A stretch of 39,991 nt of DNA from Gammaproteobacteria bacterium (GCA_020029535.1 JAIBJM010000050.1:1-39991); one strand, 5' to 3'; positions 13,784 to 27,682 are shown, numbered from the stretch's first letter. A program made the numbers and translations. Notes: generated by a model from the letters alone, not told the origin.

Positions 13784-15367
13784 ATGGTCGATGAGACGGC
13801 AGTCGCCAAGGCGCGGCACCACGAAGTGATGGCGGTACTGCCGGGGCTGATGCTGGCCATGACGCTGGCGATGCTGGACAACATGATCATCGCCACCGCG
13901 ATGCCGCGCATCGTCGGTGAGCTGGGCGGGCTGGCGCATCTGTCCTGGGTGGTCACGGCCTATGTGCTGGGCACCACCGTGTCGACTCCACTGTGGGGCA
14001 AGCTCGGCGACCTGTATGGCCGCAAGAAGATCTTCATCGCCTCGATCCTGATCTTCCTGGCCGGTTCCACGCTGTGTGGCATGGCCGGCTCGGCGCTGCT
14101 GGGCGGCGCCGGCAACGGCATGATCCAGCTGATTGTTTTCCGCGCGCTGCAGGGTCTCGGCGCCGGCGGCCTGATGGTCAATGCCTTTGCCACCATCGGC
14201 GATCTGATGCCGCCGCGCGAACGCGGCCGCTACCAGGGCATCATGAGCGCCGTCATGGGACTGACGATGGTCGCTGGCCCCCTGGTCGGCGGTTTCATCA
14301 CCGATTATCTGAGCTGGCGCTGGGCTTTCTTCATCAATCTGCCGCTGGGCGCGGTGGCACTGGCGTTGTTGGTGGCCAACCTGCATCTGCCGGTGCGCCG
14401 CACCGAACACCGCATCGATTGGGCCGGGGCCGGCACCTTGACGGTTGGCATTTCCGCGCTGGTGCTGATCACCACCTGGGGTGGCAATCAATACCCATGG
14501 GCCTCGATGCCGATATGGTCGCTGGCGGGTATCGCAGCGGCGTCGCTGGTGGCCTTCCTGCGGATCGAACGCACTGCGGCCGAACCCATCCTGCCGCTGC
14601 ACCTGTTCCGGGACAACAACTTCACGCTGTCGGCGGTGGTCAGTTTCCTGCTGGGCTTTGCGATGTTCGGCTCGATGAATTTCATACCGCTGTTCCAGCA
14701 GATGGTGCAGGGCGATAGCGCCGCCCGTTCGGGCGTGTCGATGTTGCCGATGATGGTGGCCACGATGGTGGTGTCGATCGTCGTCGGTCAGGCCATCACG
14801 CGCACCGGTCGTTACCGGCACTTCCCGATCATCGGCGGCGTGGTCATCACCCTGGCCATGTGGCTGCTGTCGCTGCAACACAGCGATGCGACGCGACTAC
14901 AGACCGGCATCGCGATTGCACTGCTGGGTGGCGGCATGGGTTTCCTGATGCAGATCACCACGCTGATCTCCCAGAACAGCGTGCCGCAGAAGGACATGGG
15001 CGTGGGCAGCAGTGCCGCCACCTTCTTCCGCTCGATCGGCGGTTCTTTCGGGGTGTCGATGTTTGGCGCGGTGTTCAGCCATCGCCTGGTGGCCGAGCTG
15101 AGCGTCAGCATCGGCCCGGAAGCGGCCAATCGCATGGTTTCCACCGGTGGGTCGATCAATCCAGCCGTGTTTCACACCATGCCAGCGCAGTTGCGCACCC
15201 AGCTGGTGGACGCGCTGGCCACATCCATCGGTGCAGTGTTCGCTTGGGCGGTACTGTGTGCCGCGCTGCTGCCGGTGGTGGCCTGGTTCCTGAAACATGT
15301 GCCGCTGCGCGGCGCTGAACCGTCCCGCAAGGAAGATGCCCAGGACACGACGCCTGCTTTCGACTGA
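13784..15367 (+). CDS. DHA2-family MFS drug exporter (EmrB/QacA type)
   Basis: A 527-aa polytopic inner-membrane transporter, the usual length for 14-segment DHA2 drug:proton antiporters. The first helix carries L-D-N-M-I-I-A-T-A-M-P-R-I, the family D1 motif, and G-K-L-G-D-L-Y-G-R-K is the A motif in the loop between helices 2 and 3. R-A-L-Q-G-L-G-A-G-G matches motif B and the long stretch P-L-V-G-G motif C. It would export toxic compounds using the proton gradient. The ATG at 13784 has GGAGAGG about 10 bases upstream. Control by the divergent TetR is strongly suggested by the operator. It ends 7 bases from the convergent LysR gene. No adjacent membrane-fusion (EmrA) gene is present. Confidence 0.93.
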   Translation: MVDETAVAKARHHEVMAVLPGLMLAMTLAMLDNMIIATAMPRIVGELGGLAHLSWVVTAYVLGTTVSTPLWGKLGDLYGRKKIFIASILIFLAGSTLCGMAGSALLGGAGNGMIQLIVFRALQGLGAGGLMVNAFATIGDLMPPRERGRYQGIMSAVMGLTMVAGPLVGGFITDYLSWRWAFFINLPLGAVALALLVANLHLPVRRTEHRIDWAGAGTLTVGISALVLITTWGGNQYPWASMPIWSLAGIAAASLVAFLRIERTAAEPILPLHLFRDNNFTLSAVVSFLLGFAMFGSMNFIPLFQQMVQGDSAARSGVSMLPMMVATMVVSIVVGQAITRTGRYRHFPIIGGVVITLAMWLLSLQHSDATRLQTGIAIALLGGGMGFLMQITTLISQNSVPQKDMGVGSSAATFFRSIGGSFGVSMFGAVFSHRLVAELSVSIGPEAANRMVSTGGSINPAVFHTMPAQLRTQLVDALATSIGAVFAWAVLCAALLPVVAWFLKHVPLRGAEPSRKEDAQDTTPAFD

Positions 15368-15374
15368 AGCGGAG

Positions 15375-16283
15375 TCAGCTATGGGTTCCGAGCAGATGCA
15401 GCCTGTCCACCAGCGCCTTCACCTTCGCAGGCAAATGCCGGCGCTGGGGATAGACCGCCCAGACACCCTCATCCTGCGGGCGATGCTCGGCAAGAACCTC
15501 GATCAGCTCACCGCGCGCCAGGTGTGAGCGAACGTAGAAGTCGGGCAGCTGGCACAGGCCCAGGCCACTGAGGGCCGCGTCCAGCACGGCGTAGCCGCTG
15601 TTGCAGCGGAACCGGCCATGCGGCCGGTGATTATGAGGCTTGCCATCGCGGCTTAAGGGCCAGACTTCGACGGTTCCCCGCAGACAGGCGTGGTGAACCA
15701 GATCCTCCAGGCTGGTGGGGACGCCATTCCGATCGAGATAGTCCGGCGAGGCGCAGAGCAGGCGTGTGCGAGAGGCCAGACGAGTGGCGACCAGCCCGGA
15801 ATCGCGCAGCTTCCCGAAGCGGATCGCGAGATCGATTCCCCTGTCCACGAGATCGAGCACTTCATCCGTGAGCGTGATATCGATGCTCAGCCGCGGGTTC
15901 TCGCTCATTATCTGGTTCACGATGGGCACCACGAAGCGTTCGCCGTAGGCGACCGAGCATGTCATGCGAAGCTGGCCCCGCAGCTCGTTGCTGTCGTCGA
16001 GCATGGTCGCGAGCGCCTCGTCGCGCTCCTCCTGTAGCCGCCGGCAGTGCACAAGGAAACGGTCGCCTGTTTCGGTGAGGCTGACGCGCCGGGTGGTGCG
16101 GTAGAAAAGCCGCTGCCCGAGGCGGTCTTCCAGTTGAGCGATCTCGCGACTGAGCTGCGAGGTCGAACGTCCCAGCTTGGCAGCGGCCTGGGTGAAACTG
16201 CGCGTCTGAGCGACTGCCACAAACTCGTCGATGCCCGCCCATAGACCCATCCAAGGAGTGTCGCGCAGATTATCCCTATTCAT
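15375..16283 (-). CDS. LysR-family transcriptional regulator
   Basis: About 302 aa. The N-terminal winged helix is complete: F-T-Q-A-A-A-K-L-G-R-S-T-S-Q-L-S-R-E-I (about 30-48), then L-E-D-R-L-G-Q-R-L-F-Y-R-T-T-R-R. The remainder is the two-lobed effector domain (C-S-V-A-Y-G-E-R-F-V-V-P onward) of the kind found in CrgA/AaeR-like regulators. The ATG at 16283 is chosen over a TTG one codon earlier; no strong ribosome-binding site is seen, and an internal ATG near residue 12 remains possible. It is divergent from the PSD1 gene with about 115 bases between, so it likely regulates that operon, and it is convergent with the exporter gene. Effector unknown. Confidence 0.9.
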   Translation of the reverse strand: MNRDNLRDTPWMGLWAGIDEFVAVAQTRSFTQAAAKLGRSTSQLSREIAQLEDRLGQRLFYRTTRRVSLTETGDRFLVHCRRLQEERDEALATMLDDSNELRGQLRMTCSVAYGERFVVPIVNQIMSENPRLSIDITLTDEVLDLVDRGIDLAIRFGKLRDSGLVATRLASRTRLLCASPDYLDRNGVPTSLEDLVHHACLRGTVEVWPLSRDGKPHNHRPHGRFRCNSGYAVLDAALSGLGLCQLPDFYVRSHLARGELIEVLAEHRPQDEGVWAVYPQRRHLPAKVKALVDRLHLLGTHS

Positions 16284-16399
16284 CAATAATGTTTTGCGCC
16301 AACCCCCACTATTTCATAAGCTGGTTGCCCGGCAGACTGCGTGTCTGCTCGGTGGGTGGGTAGCCGTCGGCGCTTCGCTGACATCCAGGGGGGGATGTC

Positions 16400-20056
<3,657 letters not shown>

Positions 20057-20070
20057 GAGGAACACCCGGC

Positions 20071-21413
20071 ATGAAAAAGTCCGACCTGGACGCTGAACAG
20101 TTCGACCGCTTCGTCAATTTCGGTCGCCGCGCGCTGCTTGGATGCGGGGTCGGCCTGGGGGCCGTTGCTGCGGCGGAGATGCTCGGCATGACCCGGGCGC
20201 TGGGGAAGGCGGCGGCGCCCGCTTCTGGGGCCTCGGTATCCGGCCTTGCCGACAAGGGAACGCTGGGCGCTGGGCAGTTTCCGGGTAAAGCGAAGCGGGT
20301 GATCGCCCTGCACATGATGGGCGCGCCCAGTCAGGTCGACACCTTCGAGTACAAGCCGGCACTGTGGCAGATGCCGCCCAGATCGCCGACGAGCTGACCT
20401 TCATCCATTCCCTGCACACCGAGCACGTGAATCACGAGCCCGCTTCGGTCTTTATCCACACGGGATTTCAGCTTCCCGGACGTCCCGCGATGGGCGCCTG
20501 GATCAACTACGGTCTCGGCACCGACAACGCCAACCTGCCCAGTTTCGTGGTGATGAAGAGCCAGGGGGTCGGCGGAGGGGTGGCGGCCAACGTCAATATG
20601 TGGGGCGCCGGTTTCCTGCCGTCGCACTTTCAAGGGGTGGAGTTCCGTCCCGGCGCCGATCCGGTGCTGCATGTCTCCAGCCCGGACGGAATCAGCCAGA
20701 CGTTGCGGCGTGAGCAGCTCGACGCCATCGACGAGATGTCCAGGACCCAGTACGGGCTCAGCGGCGACCCGGAGATCATGTCCAAAATTGCCCAGTACGA
20801 AATGGCCTACAGGATGCAGGCCTCGGTTCCCGAAGTGGCCGATATCTCCGACGAGCCCCAGTACATCCTCGACATGTACGGGCCCGATGTGCATCGGCCC
20901 GGCTCGTTCGCGCGCAATGCGCTGCTGGCCCGCCGGCTGATCGAGCGGGATGTCAAGTTCGTTCAGCTGATCCACATTGGCTGGGACAGCCACGCCCTCA
21001 TCGCCACGCTGCACCCGCCGGAGTGCAAGCTTGTCGATCAGGCCCAGGCGGCTCTGGTCGCGGACCTCAAACAACGCGGCTTGCTGGACGATACCCTGGT
21101 CATCTGGGGCGGCGAGTTCGGCCGCACCTGCTACGCCCAGGGCGGCATCAACGAGCTTTCGGGCCGCGATCATCATGGCGGCAATTTCACGATGTGGATG
21201 GCCGGCGGCGGGCTGAAGCCTGGCATTGCCTACGGCAAGACTGACGATTTCAGCTACAACGTGGCCGAAAACCCCGTCTCACTGCACGACCTGCACGCAA
21301 CCATGCTCCATCTGCTGGGCATCGATCACACCACGCTCACCTACCACTATCAGGGCCGCGACTTTCGCCTGACTGATGTGTTCGGCGAGGTGATCAAGCC
21401 GATTCTGGCCTGA
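20071..21413 (+). pseudogene. DUF1501 protein, disrupted by an out-of-frame internal deletion
   Basis: The 5' part (20071-20397) gives a Tat-like start (G-R-R-A-L-L-G near residue 24) and the normal DUF1501 entry K-A-K-R-V-I-A-L-H-M-M-G-A-P-S-Q-V-D-T-F-E-Y-K-P (in pieces), then goes out of frame after K-P-A-L near 20,365. The other frame (20364-21413) carries the rest: A-D-E-L-T-F-I-H-S, N-H-E-P-A-S, G-W-D-S-H, G-G-E-F-G-R-T, D-H-H-G-G. Intact members are about 450-480 aa with some 60-75 residues between these points, so a piece has been lost together with the frame. Ribosome-binding site AGAGGA precedes the ATG. It sits between the intact PSD1 and b561 genes. An assembly error is possible; otherwise the protein is inactive. 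Confidence 0.8.
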
Positions 21414-21444
21414 CGCCACACCGTTTCAGGAGAGCGGATTCTGC

Positions 21445-23109
21445 ATGGATAACAAGATCGGGTCTTCCGCGTTGCCGGAACACGGCGAGCGTTATTCCAC
21501 CGTCGCGGTGGCGCTGCACTGGATCATCGCGGCCGTCATCGTGCTGCAGCTCTTCCTGGGCTGGCGCATGAGCGACCTCGATGGCGCCAGCCGCAGCTTC
21601 ATATTGCAGATCCACAAGTCGATCGGCATCACCATCCTGATCCTCAGCGTGGTGCGGCTGGTCTGGCGGCTGCGCAACTCTCCGCCTGCGCCCGACGCAA
21701 GTTTGAGCAGGGTCGAGCGTGTGCTGTCCACCTGGGTGCATCGCGGTTTCTACGTGGTCATGCTGGGCCTGCCACTGACCGGCTGGGCGATGATCTCCAC
21801 CACCCGCGGTGGGGCCATGACCCGCCTGTTCGGCCTGATCCCCTGGCCGCCGCTGCCGTTCCTGAACCGGCTCCCCGCCGGCCCCCGGGACGCGGTATCC
21901 GGTGTATTCGAAAGCGCTCACGGCGCGCTGGTCTGGATCGCCGTGGCGCTGTTCGCCCTGCACGTCGCCGGCGCGCTCAAGCATCACTTCATCTCGCGAG
22001 ATCGGGTGCTGGGGCGCATGGCCACCTGGGTGCGCCAGCCACGCCTGTTTGCCCCACGGTTCCTGGTTATCCCGGTGGTTGGAATACTGGCTGGAGCCCT
22101 GGCCTACGTGCCGCCGCTGCCCCCTGCCGCTGCGCCGCGGCCGAAGCCCATCGAGCTCGCCCAAGCCGACATCTACCTCGATGTGGTGGCGCCGGCGCTG
22201 TCGCGCCGCTGCGCGAGCTGCCACAACGATGACAGGACCCGCGGGGGTTTGTCGTTGCAGGATCACGCTGCGGTGATGGAGGGCGGGCTGCACGGCGACA
22301 CCGTGGTCCCGGGAAATCCGGAGCAAAGCGAGCTTCTGCGGCGTGTCACCCTGGCGAACTCCCACGAGGAGTTCATGCCCAAGGGCGGCCGCACGCCGCT
22401 GACGCCTGAACAGGTGACGGCGATCCACTGGTGGATCGTTCAGGGCGCGCCGCGCTCGGCCGCGGTCGGTAGCCTCGAGCTGACGTCAGCGGCCCGGTCT
22501 GCACTGGCCAACATCCTCGGCTTCGCATCCGGCGAGGTGCGGGTGGCCTCCGCCGACGACGAGAATGGGGATCTGCCCCGGGTGGAGGCCGCCGACCCCA
22601 AAGCGATCGCGGCGCTGGAAGCCAGCGGCTTCGTGGTCCGCCCGGTGGCCAAGGGCGAAACGCTGCTCGACATCAACTACGCCATCCTGCAGCCCTTGTC
22701 CGAGGACCAGATCCAGATGCTTGGCGCGGTCGCGCCCCAGGTGCTGCGGCTGAGCCTGCGTCAGGCCGACGTCACCAATGCCGGGCTCAAGACCATCGCG
22801 CGGATGACCAATCTGCGCCGGCTGCGGCTCGAGTCGAACCCGATCGACGATGCGGGGGTGGCCGAGCTGCAGGGGTTGAAGGAACTGCGCTACCTCAATC
22901 TGACCGGCACCCGGATCACTGACCGTGGCCTCGTTTCGCTCGGCAGTCTGCCCAAACTGCGCAGGATCTACCTCTGGAACACCTCGATCACACCGAACGC
23001 GGCGGAGGCCTTGAGGCGCAGCCGTCCGGAGCTGTTGGTCAACGTGGGGGCACAGCTCAAGCTGCTGCCGCCGCCAGCCTCGCCCGGCGGGCCGCCGCGA
23101 GCGCACTGA
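21445..23109 (+). CDS. Cytochrome b561-PSCyt1 cytochrome c-LRR fusion protein
   Basis: A 554-aa protein with three parts. Residues 15-200 form a cytochrome b561 domain of four membrane helices with histidines in A-L-H-W, Q-I-H-K, W-V-H-R-G and A-L-H-V-A-G as haem ligands, plus a further membrane segment near 210-230. Residues 240-340 form a PSCyt1-type cytochrome c domain with C-A-S-C-H near 257 and a P-G-N-P-E-Q-S-E-L-L motif. Residues 430-530 are three to four leucine-rich repeats (L-R-R-L-R-L-E-S-N and L-R-Y-L-N-L-T-G-T). It would pass electrons between the quinone pool and periplasmic c-type haem. AGGAG lies about 11 bases before the ATG. It follows the DUF1501 remnant by 31 bases and is probably in the same operon. 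Confidence 0.88.
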   Translation: MDNKIGSSALPEHGERYSTVAVALHWIIAAVIVLQLFLGWRMSDLDGASRSFILQIHKSIGITILILSVVRLVWRLRNSPPAPDASLSRVERVLSTWVHRGFYVVMLGLPLTGWAMISTTRGGAMTRLFGLIPWPPLPFLNRLPAGPRDAVSGVFESAHGALVWIAVALFALHVAGALKHHFISRDRVLGRMATWVRQPRLFAPRFLVIPVVGILAGALAYVPPLPPAAAPRPKPIELAQADIYLDVVAPALSRRCASCHNDDRTRGGLSLQDHAAVMEGGLHGDTVVPGNPEQSELLRRVTLANSHEEFMPKGGRTPLTPEQVTAIHWWIVQGAPRSAAVGSLELTSAARSALANILGFASGEVRVASADDENGDLPRVEAADPKAIAALEASGFVVRPVAKGETLLDINYAILQPLSEDQIQMLGAVAPQVLRLSLRQADVTNAGLKTIARMTNLRRLRLESNPIDDAGVAELQGLKELRYLNLTGTRITDRGLVSLGSLPKLRRIYLWNTSITPNAAEALRRSRPELLVNVGAQLKLLPPPASPGGPPRAH

Positions 23110-23278
23110 AAAAGAACGCGACGCCACAAACTTCGCGCATCCCGGGTCAGCCACGCTGCGCTTCTTCGAGGGCGGCGCAGTGGGATGGCGATCGGGAGTA
23201 ACATTTGTTGTCCCGCCCGGTAGCCATTCGGGCCTCGAACACGCTCTTGATACCTGAAAGGGGCACCCGGGGGGGTTA

Positions 23279-23791
23279 TTGAACGCTGAATCGAAGCAGG
23301 CGCTCGTTGCCGGGCTGGTTGCAAGCCACGGCACGCAACTGCGCCGTTTTCTCTTCAACCGCGTCCGCAACTCGGACGATATTCCGGACATCGTCCAGGA
23401 GGCGTTCCTGCGCCTGCTGCGCGTACCCGACCACGAAGCAATTCGCTCACCCGAGGCATATCTCTTCACGGTTGCGCGGCACGTTGCGCAACAACACGCT
23501 CTGCATCAGTCGACGGCAACCCTGTCGGTCGAGCTGCAGCACATGCTCACCGAACCCGAGACAGCACCCGATCCCGCGCTGGAGGTCAGCGCCCAGCAAA
23601 GCCTTGAGGAGCTGGAACGAGCGTTGCAACGGCTTTCGCCCAAGGCGCGCGCCACATTTCTCTGGCACCGCCGCGACGGACTCACGCTCGAAGAGATCGG
23701 CGATCGTCTGGGCCTCTCCCGGGCCATGGCCAAGAAGCATCTGGCCAAAGCGCTGCTCGAATTCCGCAAACTATTGGTCGAGACGGAGTAG
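23279..23791 (+). CDS. FecI-like ECF sigma factor
   Basis: A 170-aa extracytoplasmic-function sigma factor. Region 2 is at about 20-90 (R-R-F-L-F-N-R-V-R-N-S-D-D-I-P-D-I-V-Q-E-A-F-L-R-L), and region 4 at 115-165 (L-S-P-K-A-R-A-T-F-L-W-H-R-R-D-G-L-T-L-E-E-I and L-G-L-S-R-A-M-A-K-K-H-L). That K-K-H-L ending is typical of the FecI group. The start is TTG, preceded by a G-run three bases away (GGGGGGGTTATTG), an unusual spacing; no ATG is nearby. FecR follows after 16 bases and a TonB receptor after that, the full cell-surface signalling arrangement. It would direct transcription of the receptor gene when FecR signals. Confidence 0.88.
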   Translation: MNAESKQALVAGLVASHGTQLRRFLFNRVRNSDDIPDIVQEAFLRLLRVPDHEAIRSPEAYLFTVARHVAQQHALHQSTATLSVELQHMLTEPETAPDPALEVSAQQSLEELERALQRLSPKARATFLWHRRDGLTLEEIGDRLGLSRAMAKKHLAKALLEFRKLLVETE

Positions 23792-23807
23792 GGAAGCGCC
23801 AGGCTCC

Positions 23808-24902
23808 ATGAAAACTCTCGATCCCAACAAGCTCAACACACAGATCTATTCGGAAGCCTCCGAGTGGCTGGTTGCATTCCGGACCGGCGACATCGATCCC
23901 GCCGGCCGCAGGGCATTTGCTTACTGGCTGCGCACTTCACCGGAGCATGTGCGTGCCTACCTTGAACTCGCCGTCATCTGGAATGAAGGCAGCGGCCTCG
24001 ATCCCGAGCGAAAATTCGACGACGAGACGCTGGCTGGAACGGCGCTCGCGGAGGGCAACATACTTTCGCTGGATCGCCCGTCGGCGGCGCCTTCCCGCCA
24101 CGTACCGGGGCCGGGGAGGGCGGGCACCCGGCTCTTCGCCATCGCCGCCAGCGTCTTCGTTGCCGTGGTCGGGGCCGGTGTCTGGCTGTGGATCCAGCGC
24201 GACCTCTATACCACCGATATCGGCGAACAACGCTCCGTCACACTGGCCGACGGCTCTCACATCGAACTGAACGTCCGCAGCAGGATCCGCATTCATTTCA
24301 CCGCCACAGAACGTCGAATCGATCTTCTTGATGGACAAGCCTACTTTCACGTTGCCAAGGACAGGGCGCGACCGTTCATCGTCACCACCGATGGCACCAG
24401 CGTCCGTGCCGTAGGCACCCAGTTCGATGTGTATCGGAAAAAGAACGGCACCACAGTCACTGTGCTGGAGGGAACGGTGGCCGTGCTGTCGAGCAGCTTG
24501 CCGCTGCGGAACAGTCCTGAAACTCGCCGCCCCGGCACGGCGGCGACCCGGAACAGCGCTGAGTCCATCGAAACTGCGGAGCTCTTGCTCGCCGCCGGCG
24601 AGCAGGCCGTCATCACGGCGCAGGTCACCGAGCAACCTGCAAAGCCTGATATCGCGGCCGTCACCGCCTGGACCCGGAAAAGCCTGGTCTTCCAGTCCGC
24701 GCCACTCATCGAGGTTGCTGAAGAGTTCAACCGTTACAACCGGCGCCCACTGGTGGTTCAGAGCCCCGAGATCCACGATTTCCAGATCAGCGGAATCTTT
24801 TCGTCAGCCGACCCGTCAGCACTGCTGCGTTTTCTTGAAGCACGCCCCGGCATCGTCGTCATCGAGCGGGCGGACGACATCCTGGTCGCGCGCGAACCCT
24901 GA
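23808..24902 (+). CDS. FecR-family anti-sigma/sigma regulator
   Basis: A 364-aa inner-membrane regulator. The N-terminal cytosolic domain (about 12-60; A-S-E-W-L-V-A-F-R-T-G and R-R-A-F-A-Y-W-L) binds the sigma factor, one membrane helix lies at 107-129, and the periplasmic FecR domain (about 135-240: G-E-Q-R-S-V-T-L-A-D-G-S, then G-Q-A-Y-F-H-V-A and F-I-V-T-T) is followed by a C-terminal DUF4974/secretin-like segment (F-N-R-Y-N-R-R-P-L, Q-I-S-G-I-F). The ATG at 23808 follows the sigma stop by 16 bases; in-frame sequence further upstream is inside the sigma gene. It receives the signal from the STN domain of the receptor downstream. Confidence 0.88.
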   Translation: MKTLDPNKLNTQIYSEASEWLVAFRTGDIDPAGRRAFAYWLRTSPEHVRAYLELAVIWNEGSGLDPERKFDDETLAGTALAEGNILSLDRPSAAPSRHVPGPGRAGTRLFAIAASVFVAVVGAGVWLWIQRDLYTTDIGEQRSVTLADGSHIELNVRSRIRIHFTATERRIDLLDGQAYFHVAKDRARPFIVTTDGTSVRAVGTQFDVYRKKNGTTVTVLEGTVAVLSSSLPLRNSPETRRPGTAATRNSAESIETAELLLAAGEQAVITAQVTEQPAKPDIAAVTAWTRKSLVFQSAPLIEVAEEFNRYNRRPLVVQSPEIHDFQISGIFSSADPSALLRFLEARPGIVVIERADDILVAREP

Positions 24903-25047
24903 AATGTGGCATCGCAAGGACAATCTGAAAAATTCCCCTCCATCCGGTAGCCATTCGCGATTTCCAACGCTCTTATCCACCAGGGCGCTGCCGATTCGGA
25001 CAGCCGCCGACAAGAGCTCGGTCAGAAAAAGCAGGGGGAGAATTTTC

Positions 25048-27657
25048 ATGTACTTAGGTGCCACAACGGCGGCAGCGTGTCTGGCTGCCGCAAATCTGTC
25101 AGCCCGCGAAATCGCGGCGGCCTCGGTCCGGCGCGACACCAATATTCCGGCGCAGAATCTGGGTTCTGCCCTGGCGTATTTCGCGAAAGACCGCAATCTG
25201 CAACTGGTATACGCGTCACGGGAAGTCGACAGCCTGCGGACGCCCGGCGTCGTTGGTGCCGTAACCGCCAGCGAGGCGCTGGTGAAGCTGCTGAGCGGAA
25301 CCGGTCTGACCTACCGCTACCTGGACGAACAGACGATCACGGTGCAGCCCCTCGCAACAGGCGCTGGCAGCAAAAGAAGTGGCATCCGCGGCTGGTTCGC
25401 TTCGATCGCTACCGTCCTCGGCGCAGCCGCGGCTTCACAGGCGTATGCCCAGGAGCCGACTCGAGCGGCCACCGAGACCCTCGATGAGGTTGTCGTCACG
25501 GCACAAAAGCGCCAGGAGAGCGTGCAGAGCGTGCCGCTTGCAATCACCGTGCTGCCGGCCGAGCAGCTCGAGCGTCAGGGCGTGCAGACCATTGCCGATC
25601 TGTCGCGCATGAGTTCGTCACTTGAATTCACCTCAAGCTCCGCTCCGGGCGGCGGCGCCTTTGTGCGCGGCATCGGCACGGTGTCAAACAACCTGACCAA
25701 GACCCCGACGGGCTCGGTCAGCATCGTGCTCGACGGTGTGGTGCTCGGCAATACCAACATTTCCGACATCTTCGATATCGAGCGCGTCGAAGTCCTGCGC
25801 GGCCCGCAGGGCACGCTGTTCGGCAGTTCCGTTTCGGCCGGTGTCATCAGCGTGATCACCAAGGCCCCGGATCCGGGCGCCATGAGTGTAACCGTCAACG
25901 CGGAGTATGCGTCCGGCGACCTGGGATCGGAGTATCGGCGCGGCTCGCTGCGCACTGCCGTCAATCTGCCCCTCAGCGATATCTCTGCGCTGCGCGTCGC
26001 GTTCCACAGCGACAGCAACTCTGGCCTGTTCTATAACCCCTGGCAGAATTCCTCCAGCAGCGAGCGTTCCACCGGTATGCGTGCGCGCTATCTGCTCGCA
26101 CCGAGCGATGCTTTCACGATCAACCTGATCGCGGATTACAACCGTGCCGAGAGTAACGAACTACCGTTCAATACCTACCGGTACGCCCCGCCGGGCTCGG
26201 CACTGGCCACGGCGCTGGACGCCTGCGGCGTGACGGCGTCCGACTCCAACTTCGACACCTGTTCCGAGTACCACAACGTATCCACCCAGACGGATCGGGG
26301 CCTTTCGGCCCAGATCGACTGGAGCGTCCTCGGTGACGCAACGCTCACCTCGATTACTTCCTATCGCAAAGGTGACGCGGGCAGCCGCGGCGACATCATG
26401 GCGATCCCGTTCTCGATTGCGCAGAGCGCCTTTAGCGCCTCTGGGGGTTGCGGATTCGGGCCCAACCCCTGCAGACCGCTGAGCCGGATCCTGGGCGGCG
26501 GCATCAGTGCCCTGCAGACGCAGGCGCGAACGCAATATTCCGAAGAGCTGCGGCTCGCTTCGCCCTCCAACAAGCATCTCGAGTGGGTCGCGGGTCTGTA
26601 CTACCAGAACTACAAGCTCGACGATGCTTCGCCGGGACTGGTGACCATCGACTTTGGCGGCGGCCCGACCGACGTCGCAGCATCCTTCTGGGCCACCGTG
26701 CGCAGCGAAGAGTACGCCGGCTTCGGCAACCTGACCTGGTATCTGAACGACGCCACGCGCCTGATCGCCGGCGCGCGCTATACGCACAGCAAGGTCAGCG
26801 AGGACCGGATCGATCCGTACTCCACGGGTACCACAAACGTCTATTCCCTCTCGACCTCGGCCTCCAAGCCATCGTGGCGCGCTGGCGCGCAGCACGATTT
26901 CAACGCCAACACGATGGCGTATGCGACGGTCTCGACGGGATACAAGGCTCCGCTGATCAACGACGACCTGCAGAATGGCCGCCAGATGTACGTTGTGAAC
27001 CCGGAGCTGCCGATCAGCTACGAGCTCGGCGTCAAGCAGTCGCTGCTGGACAATCGGCTCGCCTTCAATGCAGCTGTCTTCTACGAGAAGGTGAAGGACT
27101 ATCAGGGTCAGTACTGCTCGCCGAGCGGCACCGGTACGATTCTGTGCCTGCCCACCAGCGTGTCGTCGGTGGTCACCAAGGGCATCGAACTCGATGTATT
27201 CGGTCGGCCCATCAAGGGTCTGACCGTGAATCTCTCGGCCATCTACAATCCCGCCGAGTTTCCGGGCGGCTATCTGGGCTCCGACGGCTCCGATCTGGGC
27301 GGCAAGCAGCTGTACTATGCGTCGAAGACCAAGGCCACGCTGTCGGCGGAACAGACCGTGCCGCTGACGGAACGATATTCCTTCGTCATCGGTGCCGACT
27401 ACACCTATCGTTCCGAGCAGCTGCAGTACACCTCGAGCCGGCCGGAATTCGTCGTGCCCGCGACGAATCTGTTCAACGCACGACTCGGTATACGCGCGGC
27501 CAGCAACTGGTCGCTCTATGTCTTCGGTCGCAACCTCGGCGACGAACACTTCACGCGTTCGCTGTCCACGACCGCATTCCAGGTGGGTGGCCTGACGCAG
27601 ACGTTTGATGCCAGCAGCAGGCGGCTGGTGGGCGTGCAGCTGGAGGCGAAGCTCTGA
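25048..27657 (+). CDS. TonB-dependent receptor with N-terminal STN signalling domain
   Basis: An 869-aa outer-membrane receptor. The start is the ATG at 25048, with GGGGGAG 7 bases upstream; an ATG at 24904 would add a low-GC3 stretch without a ribosome-binding site, though it would give more positive charge before the signal peptide. Order: signal peptide (1-23), STN domain (about 36-100), a second signal-peptide-like segment (110-135, R-G-W-F-A-S-I to A-Y-A-Q), TonB box near 143-150, plug (about 150-280; [11 protein letters not shown]), then the barrel ending V-Q-L-E-A-K-L. With FecI and FecR it forms a transenvelope signalling trio. The ligand is not readable; position after the PSD1 genes hints at a shared substrate. 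A hairpin follows the stop. Confidence 0.88.
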   Translation: MYLGATTAAACLAAANLSAREIAAASVRRDTNIPAQNLGSALAYFAKDRNLQLVYASREVDSLRTPGVVGAVTASEALVKLLSGTGLTYRYLDEQTITVQPLATGAGSKRSGIRGWFASIATVLGAAAASQAYAQEPTRAATETLDEVVVTAQKRQESVQSVPLAITVLPAEQLERQGVQTIADLSRMSSSLEFTSSSAPGGGAFVRGIGTVSNNLTKTPTGSVSIVLDGVVLGNTNISDIFDIERVEVLRGPQGTLFGSSVSAGVISVITKAPDPGAMSVTVNAEYASGDLGSEYRRGSLRTAVNLPLSDISALRVAFHSDSNSGLFYNPWQNSSSSERSTGMRARYLLAPSDAFTINLIADYNRAESNELPFNTYRYAPPGSALATALDACGVTASDSNFDTCSEYHNVSTQTDRGLSAQIDWSVLGDATLTSITSYRKGDAGSRGDIMAIPFSIAQSAFSASGGCGFGPNPCRPLSRILGGGISALQTQARTQYSEELRLASPSNKHLEWVAGLYYQNYKLDDASPGLVTIDFGGGPTDVAASFWATVRSEEYAGFGNLTWYLNDATRLIAGARYTHSKVSEDRIDPYSTGTTNVYSLSTSASKPSWRAGAQHDFNANTMAYATVSTGYKAPLINDDLQNGRQMYVVNPELPISYELGVKQSLLDNRLAFNAAVFYEKVKDYQGQYCSPSGTGTILCLPTSVSSVVTKGIELDVFGRPIKGLTVNLSAIYNPAEFPGGYLGSDGSDLGGKQLYYASKTKATLSAEQTVPLTERYSFVIGADYTYRSEQLQYTSSRPEFVVPATNLFNARLGIRAASNWSLYVFGRNLGDEHFTRSLSTTAFQVGGLTQTFDASSRRLVGVQLEAKL

Positions 27658-27682
27658 CGGAGGTCTTGCGCGTCTTCTGAAC

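Noticed and set aside
24904-25047. Earlier ATG for the TonB receptor
   Set aside because: Rare codons and low third-position GC, no ribosome-binding site; the ATG at 25048 has a good one. Not fully excluded because it would add positive charges before the signal peptide.
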